A stretch of 64,000 nt of DNA, taken from the NCBI GenBank assembly GCA_001749745.1, contig JWTM01000396.1, positions 1 through 64,000 on the forward strand, given 5' to 3'. Both the position numbers and the translations under genes were made by a program. The number at the start of each line of letters is the position of its first letter. Position 1 is the stretch's first letter. Positions 1-8,672 of the stretch are shown in pieces. Under the pieces are notes generated by a model. The model saw only the letters and a program-made list of their open reading frames with translations. It was not told where the DNA came from and did not search any database. Source of the stretch: Candidatus Marispirochaeta associata. Its GTDB lineage: Bacteria > Spirochaetota > Spirochaetia > JC444 > Marispirochaetaceae.

Positions 1-1144
1 GGCGGTCGATAGCCTCGTCAGAACTGAAGAGTAGATGGACTAAGTACGAGTCATCGAGATGACAAATTCTTCTGCGTCGTTTTAATGATTTCTTCGAGTT
101 CTTATCTCGTTTCATCAAGCTCAACGCTAAGCGTCGTATCATTGCAAAGTTCTCTGCCGAATAACCTTCGCGCATCCGGGAATAATCTTCCCTGAACGTC
201 ATATCTAATGTCCAATGAAGCGTATTCTCCACACTCCAATGTGAGCGTACAGCATGGGCAAAGCGCTGTGCATCCATCGGCAAACTTGAGATATAGTAGC
301 GACATTCGGTCGATTGTCTTTTACCGATAATCCGGGTTGCCTTTACTATTCCGATGGTTTTTACACCGGCAAAGTTCTTTAGTTCCGGGAGCCAGGCGAT
401 CTCATCACTTTGATAGTATTCACGGATTTCAATGCGTCCATGGTCTTTATCGACTGTTTTATGACTATCGAGCCACTCCTCTGCTAAGTCCTTTTCTTCC
501 AGCTCATGAAAGAAGTATTTCACGTCTTCATGGAGATTCTTCTGATTTCCTTTCAGTGCAAGGACATAGTCAGCTTTCTTGTTCTGAATAGATGCTGCAA
601 TCTCACCTTGACAGCCAATGGCATCGATCGTAACAATACACCCCTTAATCTTGAGCAATTCCAGCAGTGCAGGTATGGCGGTTATCTCGTTGGATTTCTC
701 AGCAGTCTTCTTCTGCCCCAAAAGTAACCCGCTCCCTGCGGCCCAGGCACTAACCATATGGATAGGCGATTTCCCGCTCACCTGTTCTCCGCTGCGTCTG
801 AGTGTTTTCCCATCTACGGCAATCACATCACCGGCTATAACCTCTCGTACGGCTTCTATCCAGCTCATAAAGCACCGTTGAAGCTCTTCAGGATTGAGTC
901 GGATGAAGAGCCGGCGGATGGTATCGTGTGAAGGAATGCCATTTTGCAAGGGGAGAAACGATTTGAGCCACTCTTCTTTGTAGTGACCGTAATCTTCAAT
1001 CTCCTCCCAGGTTTCACTGCCCGTGATAACTGCACAAATCGTCAGAATGATGATATCTATCAGGGCGTGCTTCTTGTTTCGTTCGATTCTGGGATCTGCT
1101 AATTCCTCAAAATGATCAACGATGGATGCTGTCGGCTTCTTCAT
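1..1144 (-). CDS. ISAs1-family DDE transposase (3' end beyond window)
   Basis: Transposase for cut-and-paste movement of the element. My own translation of the - strand from ATG 1144 gives 381 codons to the window edge with no stop. Residues 1-100 have the ISAs1 N-terminal layout (HFEELADPRIERNKKHALID, then SHDTIRRLF). The catalytic triad is visible: D near 111 in VIAVDGKT, D in VTIDAIG, and E in the C-terminal HWSVENTLHWTLDM. The start follows AAGGAG with 6-nt spacing. The frame is still open inside the terminal inverted repeat, so the stop codon lies in the last bases of the element or just outside it. Family assignment is firm; the exact C-terminus is unknown. Confidence 0.88.
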   Translation of the reverse strand, partial: MKKPTASIVDHFEELADPRIERNKKHALIDIIILTICAVITGSETWEEIEDYGHYKEEWLKSFLPLQNGIPSHDTIRRLFIRLNPEELQRCFMSWIEAVREVIAGDVIAVDGKTLRRSGEQVSGKSPIHMVSAWAAGSGLLLGQKKTAEKSNEITAIPALLELLKIKGCIVTIDAIGCQGEIAASIQNKKADYVLALKGNQKNLHEDVKYFFHELEEKDLAEEWLDSHKTVDKDHGRIEIREYYQSDEIAWLPELKNFAGVKTIGIVKATRIIGKRQSTECRYYISSLPMDAQRFAHAVRSHWSVENTLHWTLDMTFREDYSRMREGYSAENFAMIRRLALSLMKRDKNSKKSLKRRRRICHLDDSYLVHLLFSSDEAIDR

Positions 1145-1240
1145 ATGCACTCCTTATCCTCTAATCCATTATGAAATAAGGAGTTCAAAAAGTCTAGCGG
1201 CATAAAAATTCAGTTCGATTGTATATTAATACAGAAATGC

Positions 1241-1257
1241 CTATCGACCGCCGCCTG
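1241..1257. repeat. Right terminal inverted repeat of the ISAs1 element
   Basis: CTATCGACCGCCGCCTG here is the reverse complement of the sequence that begins at window position 1 (GGCGGTCGATAG) extended by about 5 bases. It marks the element boundary. Confidence 0.75.
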
Positions 1258-1427
1258 GGTTCGTATATCTATGTGCGTTCGCCCTGACTATAAATACGAC
1301 AAGAGTGAAATGTACTGTTATTATGGGATACCTGCCCGCAGCTTGACACTCGCCACAGATTCCTCGAAGTTACTATAGGGCCTCGCGCTATCGGGGCCCG
1401 CGATCTTATCGATACCATGGGGGATCC

Positions 1428-2489
1428 ATGCAGGAGTTCTTTGCAGCCCGAAAAGAGGCTATTAGCGCTTATCTCCACGAATATATCAATTCCAAGGTCT
1501 CCGAGCTGAGCAGCAGCCATCCCCTGGGGCCCCAGGCGGTTATCAGGCTCCTGGATTACAGCAAACAGGGGAAGATGATCCGCGGGGGCCTGGTGGGCCT
1601 GGCCCAGGGGCTCTTCGCAGGCGAGCTGAATCGCGATGCCGATAGGCTTGGGGCGGTGATGGAGCTCTTCCAATCGGCGCTCCTTGTTCACGACGACATC
1701 ATGGACCGGGATCCCTTACGCCGCGGAAAGCCTGCGATGCATATTCAGTACGCCCACGATATGCAGCGGGAGGAAGCGGCCGACGCCGATAGGACCGGGG
1801 AGTCACTGGCGATCTGCGTCGGGGATATCGCCTTCTTCCTAGGCTATGAAATCCTCTCTCGCCTTGAATCCGACGCCGAAACCCTGCGGCGGCTCTATTC
1901 TATCTGTTCCAAGGAGATGACGGGCGTCGGCCTGGGGCAGATGCGGGATATTAGGGCCGGCGTGCTTCCCGATCCTCCCGATCAGGAAGAGATCTTCTCT
2001 ATCTATGTGCACAAGACCGGCCGCTACACCTTCTCCCTGCCGCTGATGACCGGCGCGCTTTTAGGCGGGGCCGACGATGAGAGTCTGGAGATCTTGAGCC
2101 GCTTGGGCGAGATCTTAGGTATTATCTTTCAAATCAAGGATGATGAACTGGGACTCTTCGGATCGGCGGAGAAGATCGGGAAGCCGGTCGGTACCGATCT
2201 CTCGGAGGGTAAGCAGACGATCTTTTACTCCCGCCTATTGCAGGAACTGGATGCCGAGGGCAGGCGCAGGGTCGAGGCCCTGAAAGGCGTCGACCTGATT
2301 CCCGAAAAGGAGATCGATTTCGTTCGCGGTTCTCTGGAAGGCTTGGGAATCCTCTCCGAGATTGCCGAAACCACCCGGGAACTGCACGGCAAAGCGCAAA
2401 GCTTGATCGATCGGCTCTCCCTATCCAACGGCGAATATACCCGAGTCTTTCGGGAGTTCATGGCCTATAATCTGGGACGGTCTATCTAA
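1428..2489 (+). CDS. crtE: Geranylgeranyl diphosphate synthase-type polyprenyl synthetase
   Basis: Trans-prenyltransferase condensing IPP with allylic diphosphates; expected to supply C20 GGPP to the carotenoid genes that converge on this locus. The 353-aa length is typical. The first aspartate-rich motif DDIMD is at about 89-93, and the second, KDDELG, near 236-241. The fifth residue before the first motif is alanine, not an aromatic, which in this family fits a product of C20 or longer. The start ATG follows GGGGGA closely. It is the first gene of a + strand run with the two kinase-like membrane proteins. A longer-chain synthase is the main alternative. Confidence 0.85.
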   Translation: MQEFFAARKEAISAYLHEYINSKVSELSSSHPLGPQAVIRLLDYSKQGKMIRGGLVGLAQGLFAGELNRDADRLGAVMELFQSALLVHDDIMDRDPLRRGKPAMHIQYAHDMQREEAADADRTGESLAICVGDIAFFLGYEILSRLESDAETLRRLYSICSKEMTGVGLGQMRDIRAGVLPDPPDQEEIFSIYVHKTGRYTFSLPLMTGALLGGADDESLEILSRLGEILGIIFQIKDDELGLFGSAEKIGKPVGTDLSEGKQTIFYSRLLQELDAEGRRRVEALKGVDLIPEKEIDFVRGSLEGLGILSEIAETTRELHGKAQSLIDRLSLSNGEYTRVFREFMAYNLGRSI

Positions 2490-2542
2490 TTTACCGATAG
2501 TTTCCGATTTCTTTTTTTTCCGATTGTCGCTACAATGGCTGC

Positions 2543-3208
2543 ATGCATCAGTGGTACGTACTCGCCTTATCCTTTGTGTTCATCTTCGCCGTGATCGGTC
2601 TATCCACGGCCTTCTATCGTCTTACGGGCTTGGATCGGAAGATTACCCGCAAGATCGTGCATATCGGCGTGGCCCATTGGTGGATTATCGCCCTGGCCGG
2701 TATTGACTCCCTCTGGATCGCCCTGATCGGGCCGGTGACCTTTATCGTCCTCAACGCATTATCGGTCCGCTTCACCCTGATCAGCGCCATGGAGACCGAA
2801 GAACCGAGCCAGAATTTAGGCACCGTCTATTTTCCATTTTCCCTGGTAGTTTTGGTACTTCTCTGCTGGGGCGGCTCTCTCTCCTTCGCGGCGGGGACGA
2901 TCGGCGTGCTGGTCCTCGGGTGGGGGGACGGGATGGCGGCCCTGATCGGCGAGAACTATGGGAAGCATACCTTCTCCATCCTCGGCGGCCGCAAATCGAT
3001 TGAAGGGACGGTGACGATGTTCGCCTTCTCCTTTGGGGTAGTTCTAATTAGCCTCGGATTCTTCGGTTATGCCGGCAGCCTCGGACTGATCCCCGCGGCG
3101 CTGATTATCGCGGCGGCAGCTACCTGTATCGAGGTGTTAACCCCCTTAGGTATCGATAATATAAGCGTGCCGATTCTTACCGCCCTGATCTCTTCAGCGA
3201 TTCTCTAG
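2543..3208 (+). CDS. Phytol kinase-like (VTE5/SEC59-type) membrane protein
   Basis: Polytopic membrane protein (221 aa, about 6-7 hydrophobic segments) of the dolichol/phytol/diacylglycerol kinase superfamily. Family marks: RKIVHIG near 35-41, GWGDGMAALIGE with YGKH and GGRKSIEGT in the middle, and GIDNISVPILTALI near the C-terminus. In plants and cyanobacteria VTE5 uses CTP to phosphorylate phytol. Here geranylgeraniol or another prenol is a plausible substrate, because the gene sits between GGPP synthase and a DUF92/VTE6-like gene. No Shine-Dalgarno is visible; a TACAAT box ends 6 nt before the ATG, so the mRNA may be leaderless. Confidence 0.75.
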   Translation: MHQWYVLALSFVFIFAVIGLSTAFYRLTGLDRKITRKIVHIGVAHWWIIALAGIDSLWIALIGPVTFIVLNALSVRFTLISAMETEEPSQNLGTVYFPFSLVVLVLLCWGGSLSFAAGTIGVLVLGWGDGMAALIGENYGKHTFSILGGRKSIEGTVTMFAFSFGVVLISLGFFGYAGSLGLIPAALIIAAAATCIEVLTPLGIDNISVPILTALISSAIL

Positions 3209-3219
3209 GGACTGCGACG

Positions 3220-4050
3220 GTGCTATTTCGCGTGATCGCCGCCCTAGTCTGCAATCTGATCCTGGCCCTGGGAGCCCTCAAGAAGCGAGCGGTTTCGAAG
3301 GACGGCGCCCTGGCCGGTTTCGGGGTGGGCTGTATCTCCTTCGTCGCCGGCGGCCCCCTCTTCTGGATAATCCTCGGTAGTTTCTTCGTCTCCTCCTCAC
3401 TTCTGTCGCCCATCGGACGTCGCCGGAAGCAGGCCTTGAAGAAGCTACATGCGAAAGGATCCCGGAGGGATGCGCTTCAGGTGGCGGCCAACGCCGGGGT
3501 CGGTACCGCGGCGGCGCTCCTCTATCTGTGGCGTCCGGAACCGGCGCTTCTGGCCGCTTTCGCCGGGAGTTTTGCCGCCGCCAATGCGGATACCTGGGCC
3601 AGCGAGCTCGGCGTTTTGTCCCGGAGAGAAGCCCGGTCGATAATCGGATGGCGACCGGTCCCCCGGGGAACCTCCGGTGGGGTCAGTCTCTTGGGGTTGG
3701 CCGCCTCGGCCGCCGGGGGCGGTTTTATTGCGTTGATTACCCTGTTGGGGGTGTTGCTGCTTCCGGGCACGCACGAATTCTCGCTTTTCACCTTACTGAT
3801 TATAGGGGCGGTGATCTCCGCCGTCGGACTCCTCGGTTCGCTGATCGACAGCCTCTTGGGGGCGACTGTGCAGGCCCTTTATCTCGATCCGGAAGGAGAG
3901 CGCACCGAACGGAGCTACGGCGAGAAGGGCGCCCATATCCTGGTGAAGGGCTTGCGCTGGATCAACAACGATGGGGTTAACTTTCTCAGCATCCTCGTCG
4001 CCGGGATTCTCGCTTTCCTAGCGGTCGCTATACTCGTCCCGAGCGGATAA
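3220..4050 (+). CDS. DUF92 family membrane protein (VTE6-like, possible prenyl-phosphate kinase)
   Basis: 276-aa polytopic membrane protein of the DUF92/TIGR00297 family. Conserved parts include the N-terminal KDGALAGFGVG, FAAANADTWASELGVLS near the middle, and PRGTSGGVSLLGL. The plant DUF92 protein VTE6 is phytyl-phosphate kinase, the step after VTE5; here it follows the VTE5-like gene by 11 nt. The pair could turn prenols back into diphosphates, feeding the GGPP pool. This is inferred from homology and adjacency. The start codon is GTG 3220. The last 23 bp overlap the convergent 3' end of the UbiB-like gene. Confidence 0.8.
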   Translation: MLFRVIAALVCNLILALGALKKRAVSKDGALAGFGVGCISFVAGGPLFWIILGSFFVSSSLLSPIGRRRKQALKKLHAKGSRRDALQVAANAGVGTAAALLYLWRPEPALLAAFAGSFAAANADTWASELGVLSRREARSIIGWRPVPRGTSGGVSLLGLAASAAGGGFIALITLLGVLLLPGTHEFSLFTLLIIGAVISAVGLLGSLIDSLLGATVQALYLDPEGERTERSYGEKGAHILVKGLRWINNDGVNFLSILVAGILAFLAVAILVPSG

Positions 4051-5716
4051 TCCCGATCAAGAGCCACAATCCGAAGATCCCCGCCACCACATAGCCGATT
4101 AAGCTCACCAGGGAGAAGCCGAAGACCCGGATGCAGCCCTCGGCCTGATTCATAAAAGATGACCCCATTAAGAGTCCGGCGATGATGATGCTGAAGGAGA
4201 GGCGGTTGAAGGATTTATCCAGCTCCCGGGTGGTGGTATCGAGTCCGCGGATATCCATCTCGAGCTTCAGCTTCCCGGTTCTGAGTTTCTTCAAGATCAG
4301 GCTGGCGTCGTAGGGGAGTCCCCGGACGAAGGTGTAGCCCTCGCGCAGAAAATCGAGGGTGTCGCTCATCCGTTCCTTGGTATTCATCCGCTCCCGCATG
4401 TAGCTGTGGATGAAGGGTCGGGCCGCCTCGATGATGTTGTATTCCGGATCGAGCTGTCGGCCGAGCCCTTCGGCGGTAAGGATCACCTTCAGGGTCAGGG
4501 CGAAGTCGGCGGGCAGGCTGATATGGTAGGTGCGGACGATACCGCTTAAATCCTCGATCACCTTGCCGGCCCTGAGGTGGGAGACCGGCATGTTGTAGTA
4601 GTAGTTGATCATATTGTTCAGATCGTGGCGCAGATCCTGGATCGAGGTCTCCTCCTCGATAAAATCCATCCTGATAAAGGTCTGCACGATCTTGTTGGGA
4701 TCCCGCTTCACAAAGGCCTCGAAGAGGGAGAAGAGGGCCGCTTTCATCTCCCGATCGATGAAGCCGATCATCCCGAAGTCCACCGGCGCAAGCCTGCCGT
4801 CGGGGGTGATGATAAAATTCCCGGGATGGGGATCGGCGTTGAAGAAGCCGAGGGTGAAGAGCTGAGAGAGGATATAGTTTACCCCCAGGTCGGCGACCCG
4901 CCTGGCCGTGACGGGGTCGAAGTCGCGGGCTACAAAATCCCGCACCGTTTCGCCCCTGATAAACTGCATGGCCAGTACCTGGGAGTTGGAGTACTTCCAG
5001 TAGACCTTAGGGATAAGAATCTCCTCTTTCTCTTTGAAACTCTCCCGAAAGAGATCGAAGGCGCGTCCCTCATGGAGGAGATCGAGTTCCATCCCCAGGG
5101 TGCGGGAGAACTCCTCCACGATCTTTACCGGTTGATAGATGCGCAGAGAGGGGAGGTAGCGCTCGCTCAAGACCGCTAAATCAGTCAGGATCTCAAGATC
5201 GATCTCCACCAGCCGTTCAATCCCCGGCCGGCGAACCTTGACCGCCAGCTCGCTACCCTGCCAGGTGAGTCCTCGGTGCACCTGGGCGATCGAGGCAGAG
5301 GCTACCGGTACCGGGTCGAACTCCTTGAATACCTCCTCCAAGGCTTGCCCGAAACTCTCTTCCACGGTCTCCCGGATCGCAGCCATCGGCAGCGGCAGGG
5401 CCCGGGTCTGTAGCTGGGCCAGCTCATCGGTGTAGGACGAGGGAAGCAGGTCGGACCGGAGGCTCATGATCTGACCCAGTTTGATAAAGGTCGGGCCCAG
5501 ATCCTCGAGGAGCAACCGCAGTCGTAAGGCCATCGGATCTCGAGGCGATACCTGTACTCCCCGACGTTTTCGTAGGCGCCTGAGCAGCCCAGGGCCCTTG
5601 ATCAGGCCGAGCCTGACCAGCACATCCTCGAAACCATAGGCGATCAGTTTGGAAATGATGATTCGGTAGCGTTTGAGTTTCGAGAGTCCGGCCCGGGACT
5701 CGGGATTTTTCCTCAT
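4028..5716 (-). CDS. ABC1/AarF/UbiB-family atypical protein kinase
   Basis: Protein-kinase-like ATPase (about 562 aa) of the ABC1 family, linked in other organisms to quinone and prenyl-lipid metabolism. Visible: the family-specific KLGQIMSLRSDLLP near 85-98, AVKVRRPG with the ATP-contacting lysine, NADPHPGNFI (catalytic loop) and PVDFGMIG (DFG metal-binding motif). Two hydrophobic stretches close the protein, as in membrane-tethered UbiB. I prefer ATG 5716, which follows AGGA by 7 nt, over ATG 5731. It is the last gene of the carotenoid operon, a telling position because ABC1 kinases of plant plastoglobules act on isoprenoid lipids. Confidence 0.87.
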   Translation of the reverse strand: MRKNPESRAGLSKLKRYRIIISKLIAYGFEDVLVRLGLIKGPGLLRRLRKRRGVQVSPRDPMALRLRLLLEDLGPTFIKLGQIMSLRSDLLPSSYTDELAQLQTRALPLPMAAIRETVEESFGQALEEVFKEFDPVPVASASIAQVHRGLTWQGSELAVKVRRPGIERLVEIDLEILTDLAVLSERYLPSLRIYQPVKIVEEFSRTLGMELDLLHEGRAFDLFRESFKEKEEILIPKVYWKYSNSQVLAMQFIRGETVRDFVARDFDPVTARRVADLGVNYILSQLFTLGFFNADPHPGNFIITPDGRLAPVDFGMIGFIDREMKAALFSLFEAFVKRDPNKIVQTFIRMDFIEEETSIQDLRHDLNNMINYYYNMPVSHLRAGKVIEDLSGIVRTYHISLPADFALTLKVILTAEGLGRQLDPEYNIIEAARPFIHSYMRERMNTKERMSDTLDFLREGYTFVRGLPYDASLILKKLRTGKLKLEMDIRGLDTTTRELDKSFNRLSFSIIIAGLLMGSSFMNQAEGCIRVFGFSLVSLIGYVVAGIFGLWLLIGIIRSGRV

Positions 5717-5737
5717 CTTATTTCCTCGCATTGCCCT

Positions 5738-6397
5738 CTACCCCAGAGCCACCCCGCCTAATCTGAGGGCGATAAAGAAGATGACCTGAATCAGCACATA
5801 GTAGAGGCCGAGGCGGGAGCGGCTTTCGATGCGCACTAGCCGGTAAGAGAGGGCGAATACGAAGGCGATTATAAACCAGGCGGCATAATTCTGCAGCGGA
5901 ATACCGTTGCCGATCCAAGTCCAGTAATCCATAGCGATGGCTGCGGGTTCCATGATCCAGTCGAAGAGGGTCGCCCCGGCGCCGACCAGGAGCGCCCCGA
6001 TGAAAGGATTGCGGATAGCTTTGAAGACCGCGATGGAGAGGGCCAGGACGATGATCATCCAGTTGAAGCCGATGACCAAGGGAACCTCGAAGAGGGAGAA
6101 GCCGAGGGTCGGGCCGTAGTAGTAGGGGCCGAAGACCTTGCCCGTGGCAACGCCGAGTACCTCCAGCAGGTAGGTTACCAGGTAAGTGACGACGGCCCAG
6201 GGGAGGATGGGCCCCTCAGAGCGGCGGAGAACAGCTGAGAAGACGATCAAGCCGAAAATCAAGAGCACCCAGGGGGTGAGGAGCACCATCAGCTGCAAGG
6301 TATCAGGGATGATATGGCCTGCAATACCGACGGCATAGAAGATGAGGATTAACCCAGCGCCGGTCTCCTCGGTGAGTCTGAATTTATCGAACTTCAT
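5738..6397 (-). CDS. cruF: Carotenoid 1',2'-hydratase-type membrane protein (CruF / DUF422)
   Basis: Integral membrane protein (219 aa, about 7 segments) of the carotenoid biosynthesis protein family that includes CruF and the haloarchaeal bisanhydrobacterioruberin hydratase. Family marks: LLEVLGVATGKVFGPYYYG near 78-96, VPLVIGFNWMI, and FDWIMEPAAIAMDYWTW followed by IPLQNYAAWF. These enzymes add water across the terminal double bond of a psi end-group, giving a 1'-hydroxy group. It lies 3 nt after the CrtD-like gene and 21 nt before the UbiB-like gene. Substrate (gamma-carotene or torulene type) is inferred from the neighbours. Confidence 0.82.
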   Translation of the reverse strand: MKFDKFRLTEETGAGLILIFYAVGIAGHIIPDTLQLMVLLTPWVLLIFGLIVFSAVLRRSEGPILPWAVVTYLVTYLLEVLGVATGKVFGPYYYGPTLGFSLFEVPLVIGFNWMIIVLALSIAVFKAIRNPFIGALLVGAGATLFDWIMEPAAIAMDYWTWIGNGIPLQNYAAWFIIAFVFALSYRLVRIESRSRLGLYYVLIQVIFFIALRLGGVALG

Positions 6398-6400
6398 GAG

Positions 6401-7882
6401 CTAGCTCCTTTTGCTTATAAGATCTGCGGCAATGGACCCGGAGAGGAGCGCCAGCGGCATTCCTCCGCCGGGATGGGCGCTCCCGCCGACGAAATAGAGT
6501 CCCGGATAGCGGCGACTGCGGTTCCGGTGGCGGCTGAAGGAGGAGGAGATGCTGTTGGAGGCGATTCCGTAGAGGCTCCCGTAGGTGCTGGAGGTGCGCG
6601 CCTCGATCTCCGGAGGATTCAAGCTCCCCTCGGCTTCGATCAGCTCTCCTACAGGGAGCTTCAGGTGGGTCGAGATGATCCTCTCCACCCGCTCCCGGGT
6701 CTCGCCTACGATCCGCTCCCAATCCTGACCGCGAGCCGCGGGCGCATTGATCAGGATGAACCAGTTTTCTCCGCCGGAGGGCGCATCCTCACGTGTCAGC
6801 TTCGAGGTGATGTTGATATAGACCGTAGGTTCCTCAGGTACCTCTCCCTTCTCGAAGATGGAGGCGAACTCCGCCGGGTAGTCGGATGAGAAGAGGATGT
6901 TATGCAGGCTGAGTTCATCGAATTCCCGCTTAACGCCCCAGTAGAAGACAATCCCGGATGAGGAGGGTTCGAGCTTGCGATAGCGCATAGCGTTCCTCTC
7001 CTCCGGTCGCTGTAGCAGCTTGTCATAGGTGGTGAGCACATCGGCGTTGCTGACGACCGCGTCATAAGCGATCTTTTCTCCGCCGATGCGGATGCCGTTT
7101 ATCCTGCGGCCTTGGGTTAGGATCTGATCAACCGCGGTGTTGAAATGGAACCTGACCCCGACCTCCTCCGCCGCTTTGCGCATGCCTTGAGGCAGGGCAT
7201 AGATGCCGCCGCCGACGCCGTAGGCTCCCAGGTTGTACTCCACGTGGGGGATCAGGCTCATGGTTCCTGGGGTGCGGTAGGGGTTCGATCCGTTGTAGGT
7301 GGCGTAGCGGTTAAAGAGCTGCACCAACCGGGGATCGGTAAAAAACTTACGATTGATCCGGTCCATGGTCGATGCGCCGCCGATTAGGGGGAGCCCGGGC
7401 AGGGAGCGGATAAAGTCGAGGGAGCGGTAGGTACTCCACTCGTGGAGGCTGTGAAAGAGGAAGACCTTGGCCGCGATTGTGTAGACCCGGGCGGCATGGT
7501 CGAGGTAGCGGGCGACATTGCGGGGATCCTCAGTCGTCGCGGAAGCGATCTCATCCAGGAGTTTCTCCCGTTCGCTGTAGCTCTTGAGCCGGGTCCCGTC
7601 GGGGAAGAAGTAGCTGGTGATCGGCGAGAGGGGGATAAATTCGACGTAATCCTCCCGACGCTTGCCGAGGGCTTTAAACCAGTCGTCGAAGACGAAGGGC
7701 ATGGTTAAGAGGCTCGGACCGGTATCGAAGCGGTAGTCGCCGATCATCTCGCTCCCGGCCTTGCCGCCGGCGAAGGATTGGGCCTCGTAGAGGTCCACCG
7801 CATGCCCGGCTGCCGCCAGTCGTCCCGCCGCCGAGAGCCCGCCGATCCCCGCCCCGACGACGGCGATACGCTTGCGACTCAT
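6401..7882 (-). CDS. crtD: CrtI-family carotenoid desaturase, CrtD-like (3,4-desaturase)
   Basis: FAD-dependent carotenoid oxidoreductase, 493 aa. The dinucleotide-binding fold is at the N-terminus (VVGAGIGGLSAAGRLA) followed by FDTGPSLLTMP. The C-terminal FAD motif reads YFVGGSAHPGGGMP. The 'VGGSxHPGGGxP' form and the segment SLYGIASNS are what I associate with CrtD-type 1-hydroxycarotenoid 3,4-desaturases rather than phytoene desaturases; the window has a separate CrtI at 9508. It overlaps the cyclase gene by 4 bp (ATGA). Assignment to the CrtI superfamily is certain; the CrtD role rests on motif style and on CruF next door. Confidence 0.78.
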   Translation of the reverse strand: MSRKRIAVVGAGIGGLSAAGRLAAAGHAVDLYEAQSFAGGKAGSEMIGDYRFDTGPSLLTMPFVFDDWFKALGKRREDYVEFIPLSPITSYFFPDGTRLKSYSEREKLLDEIASATTEDPRNVARYLDHAARVYTIAAKVFLFHSLHEWSTYRSLDFIRSLPGLPLIGGASTMDRINRKFFTDPRLVQLFNRYATYNGSNPYRTPGTMSLIPHVEYNLGAYGVGGGIYALPQGMRKAAEEVGVRFHFNTAVDQILTQGRRINGIRIGGEKIAYDAVVSNADVLTTYDKLLQRPEERNAMRYRKLEPSSSGIVFYWGVKREFDELSLHNILFSSDYPAEFASIFEKGEVPEEPTVYINITSKLTREDAPSGGENWFILINAPAARGQDWERIVGETRERVERIISTHLKLPVGELIEAEGSLNPPEIEARTSSTYGSLYGIASNSISSSFSRHRNRSRRYPGLYFVGGSAHPGGGMPLALLSGSIAADLISKRS

Positions 7883-8646
7883 TTATCCTTCTCCATAAAG
7901 CGGTAGGCCTGGATCGCCTTCTCGACCGAACCGAGTCCGCCGGGGCCGCTCAGGCTGCCTGCTTCAGGGGAGGGGGTGCGGCCGCGGTCGAGGATAAGCC
8001 GGAAGAGGGTGAAATTGAGGCTTAACAGAGAGAAGCTGTAGAAGAAATCCTCCAACGGAATGGTGCCGATCCGGATTCCCCAGATTGCCTCAGCTCCATA
8101 GGTTACCACCGGAATGCCGGTCAACAGACCGTTTACGATGACAAAGGTAAGGTAGGTGATTAAAATCCCCGTCCAGAAGTTGCGACTCCGCAGGAGATCC
8201 GGCCGTCCTAGAAATAAGAAGATCCAGGTGCCGGCGGTGAGGATCATAACCGAGCGAGTGTAGCCCTGATCCCGGAAGATGAAGGCCGTTACCAGGGCGG
8301 CCAGGGCGATCAACGGCGCCGCAATCTTCGGAAAAGCGACCTGCTTCTCCCGCTGGTAGCCCCGCACACAGGCATAGATGAAGATGCAGGCGTAGGGAAC
8401 GGTGATAAAGAAGAGCCACTCCCCGGGGGGAAGCCCCAAGAGTCGGTAGGTTCCGGCGTATTCGGGAGCGAAGTCCCAGTGCCCCCGGGCGGTGGCTAGG
8501 ATGTCTTCGCTAATAAAGAGGGCCGCCACCAGGATGATCGCCGGGAGCACCGCCCGCCATTGGCGGTAGAAGGCGACCCGACGATCGAAGGATAAGAGCA
8601 GAGGAAAGAGGATAACCAGGATATTTACTAGCAGATACAGATTCAT
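7879..8646 (-). CDS. Lycopene beta-cyclase, fused CrtYc-CrtYd type
   Basis: Membrane protein of 255 aa with two lycopene-cyclase domains in tandem, the arrangement of fused CrtYcd or fungal-type cyclases. The first half carries PPGEWLFFITVPYACIFIY and the second IPLEDFFYSFSLLSLNF. These repeat the acidic 'P-x-E-D/E' motif expected before an aromatic-rich helix. It would close one or both ends of lycopene to beta-rings. It lies between crtB and the CrtD-like gene, with a 4-bp overlap to the latter. The last 25 residues are a soluble tail. Confidence 0.82.
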   Translation of the reverse strand: MNLYLLVNILVILFPLLLSFDRRVAFYRQWRAVLPAIILVAALFISEDILATARGHWDFAPEYAGTYRLLGLPPGEWLFFITVPYACIFIYACVRGYQREKQVAFPKIAAPLIALAALVTAFIFRDQGYTRSVMILTAGTWIFLFLGRPDLLRSRNFWTGILITYLTFVIVNGLLTGIPVVTYGAEAIWGIRIGTIPLEDFFYSFSLLSLNFTLFRLILDRGRTPSPEAGSLSGPGGLGSVEKAIQAYRFMEKDK

Positions 8647-8672
8647 ACATTCCTACCTCCGGAGGCGCCGGC

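Larger units (their letters stand above)
1..1257 (-). mobile_element. ISAs1-family insertion sequence, cut by the window edge
   Basis: The element carries one ISAs1-type transposase. Its right end is the inverted repeat at 1241-1257; read inward on the - strand this is CAGGCGGCGGTCGATAG. The first 12 bases of the window, GGCGGTCGATAG, match the inner part of that repeat, so about 5 bp of the left end lie outside the window. The reading frame is intact, which suggests a recent or active copy. Target duplications cannot be judged because the left flank is missing. Confidence 0.85.

Noticed and set aside
102..305. Short - strand frame in the ISAs1 element
   Set aside because: The neighbouring frame continues the transposase with its catalytic glutamate; this one is a shadow.
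1345..1377. Promoter of the GGPP synthase gene (TTGACA at about 1343)
   Set aside because: The nearest good -10 (TACTAT) is about 22 nt away, too far; no acceptable pair was found.
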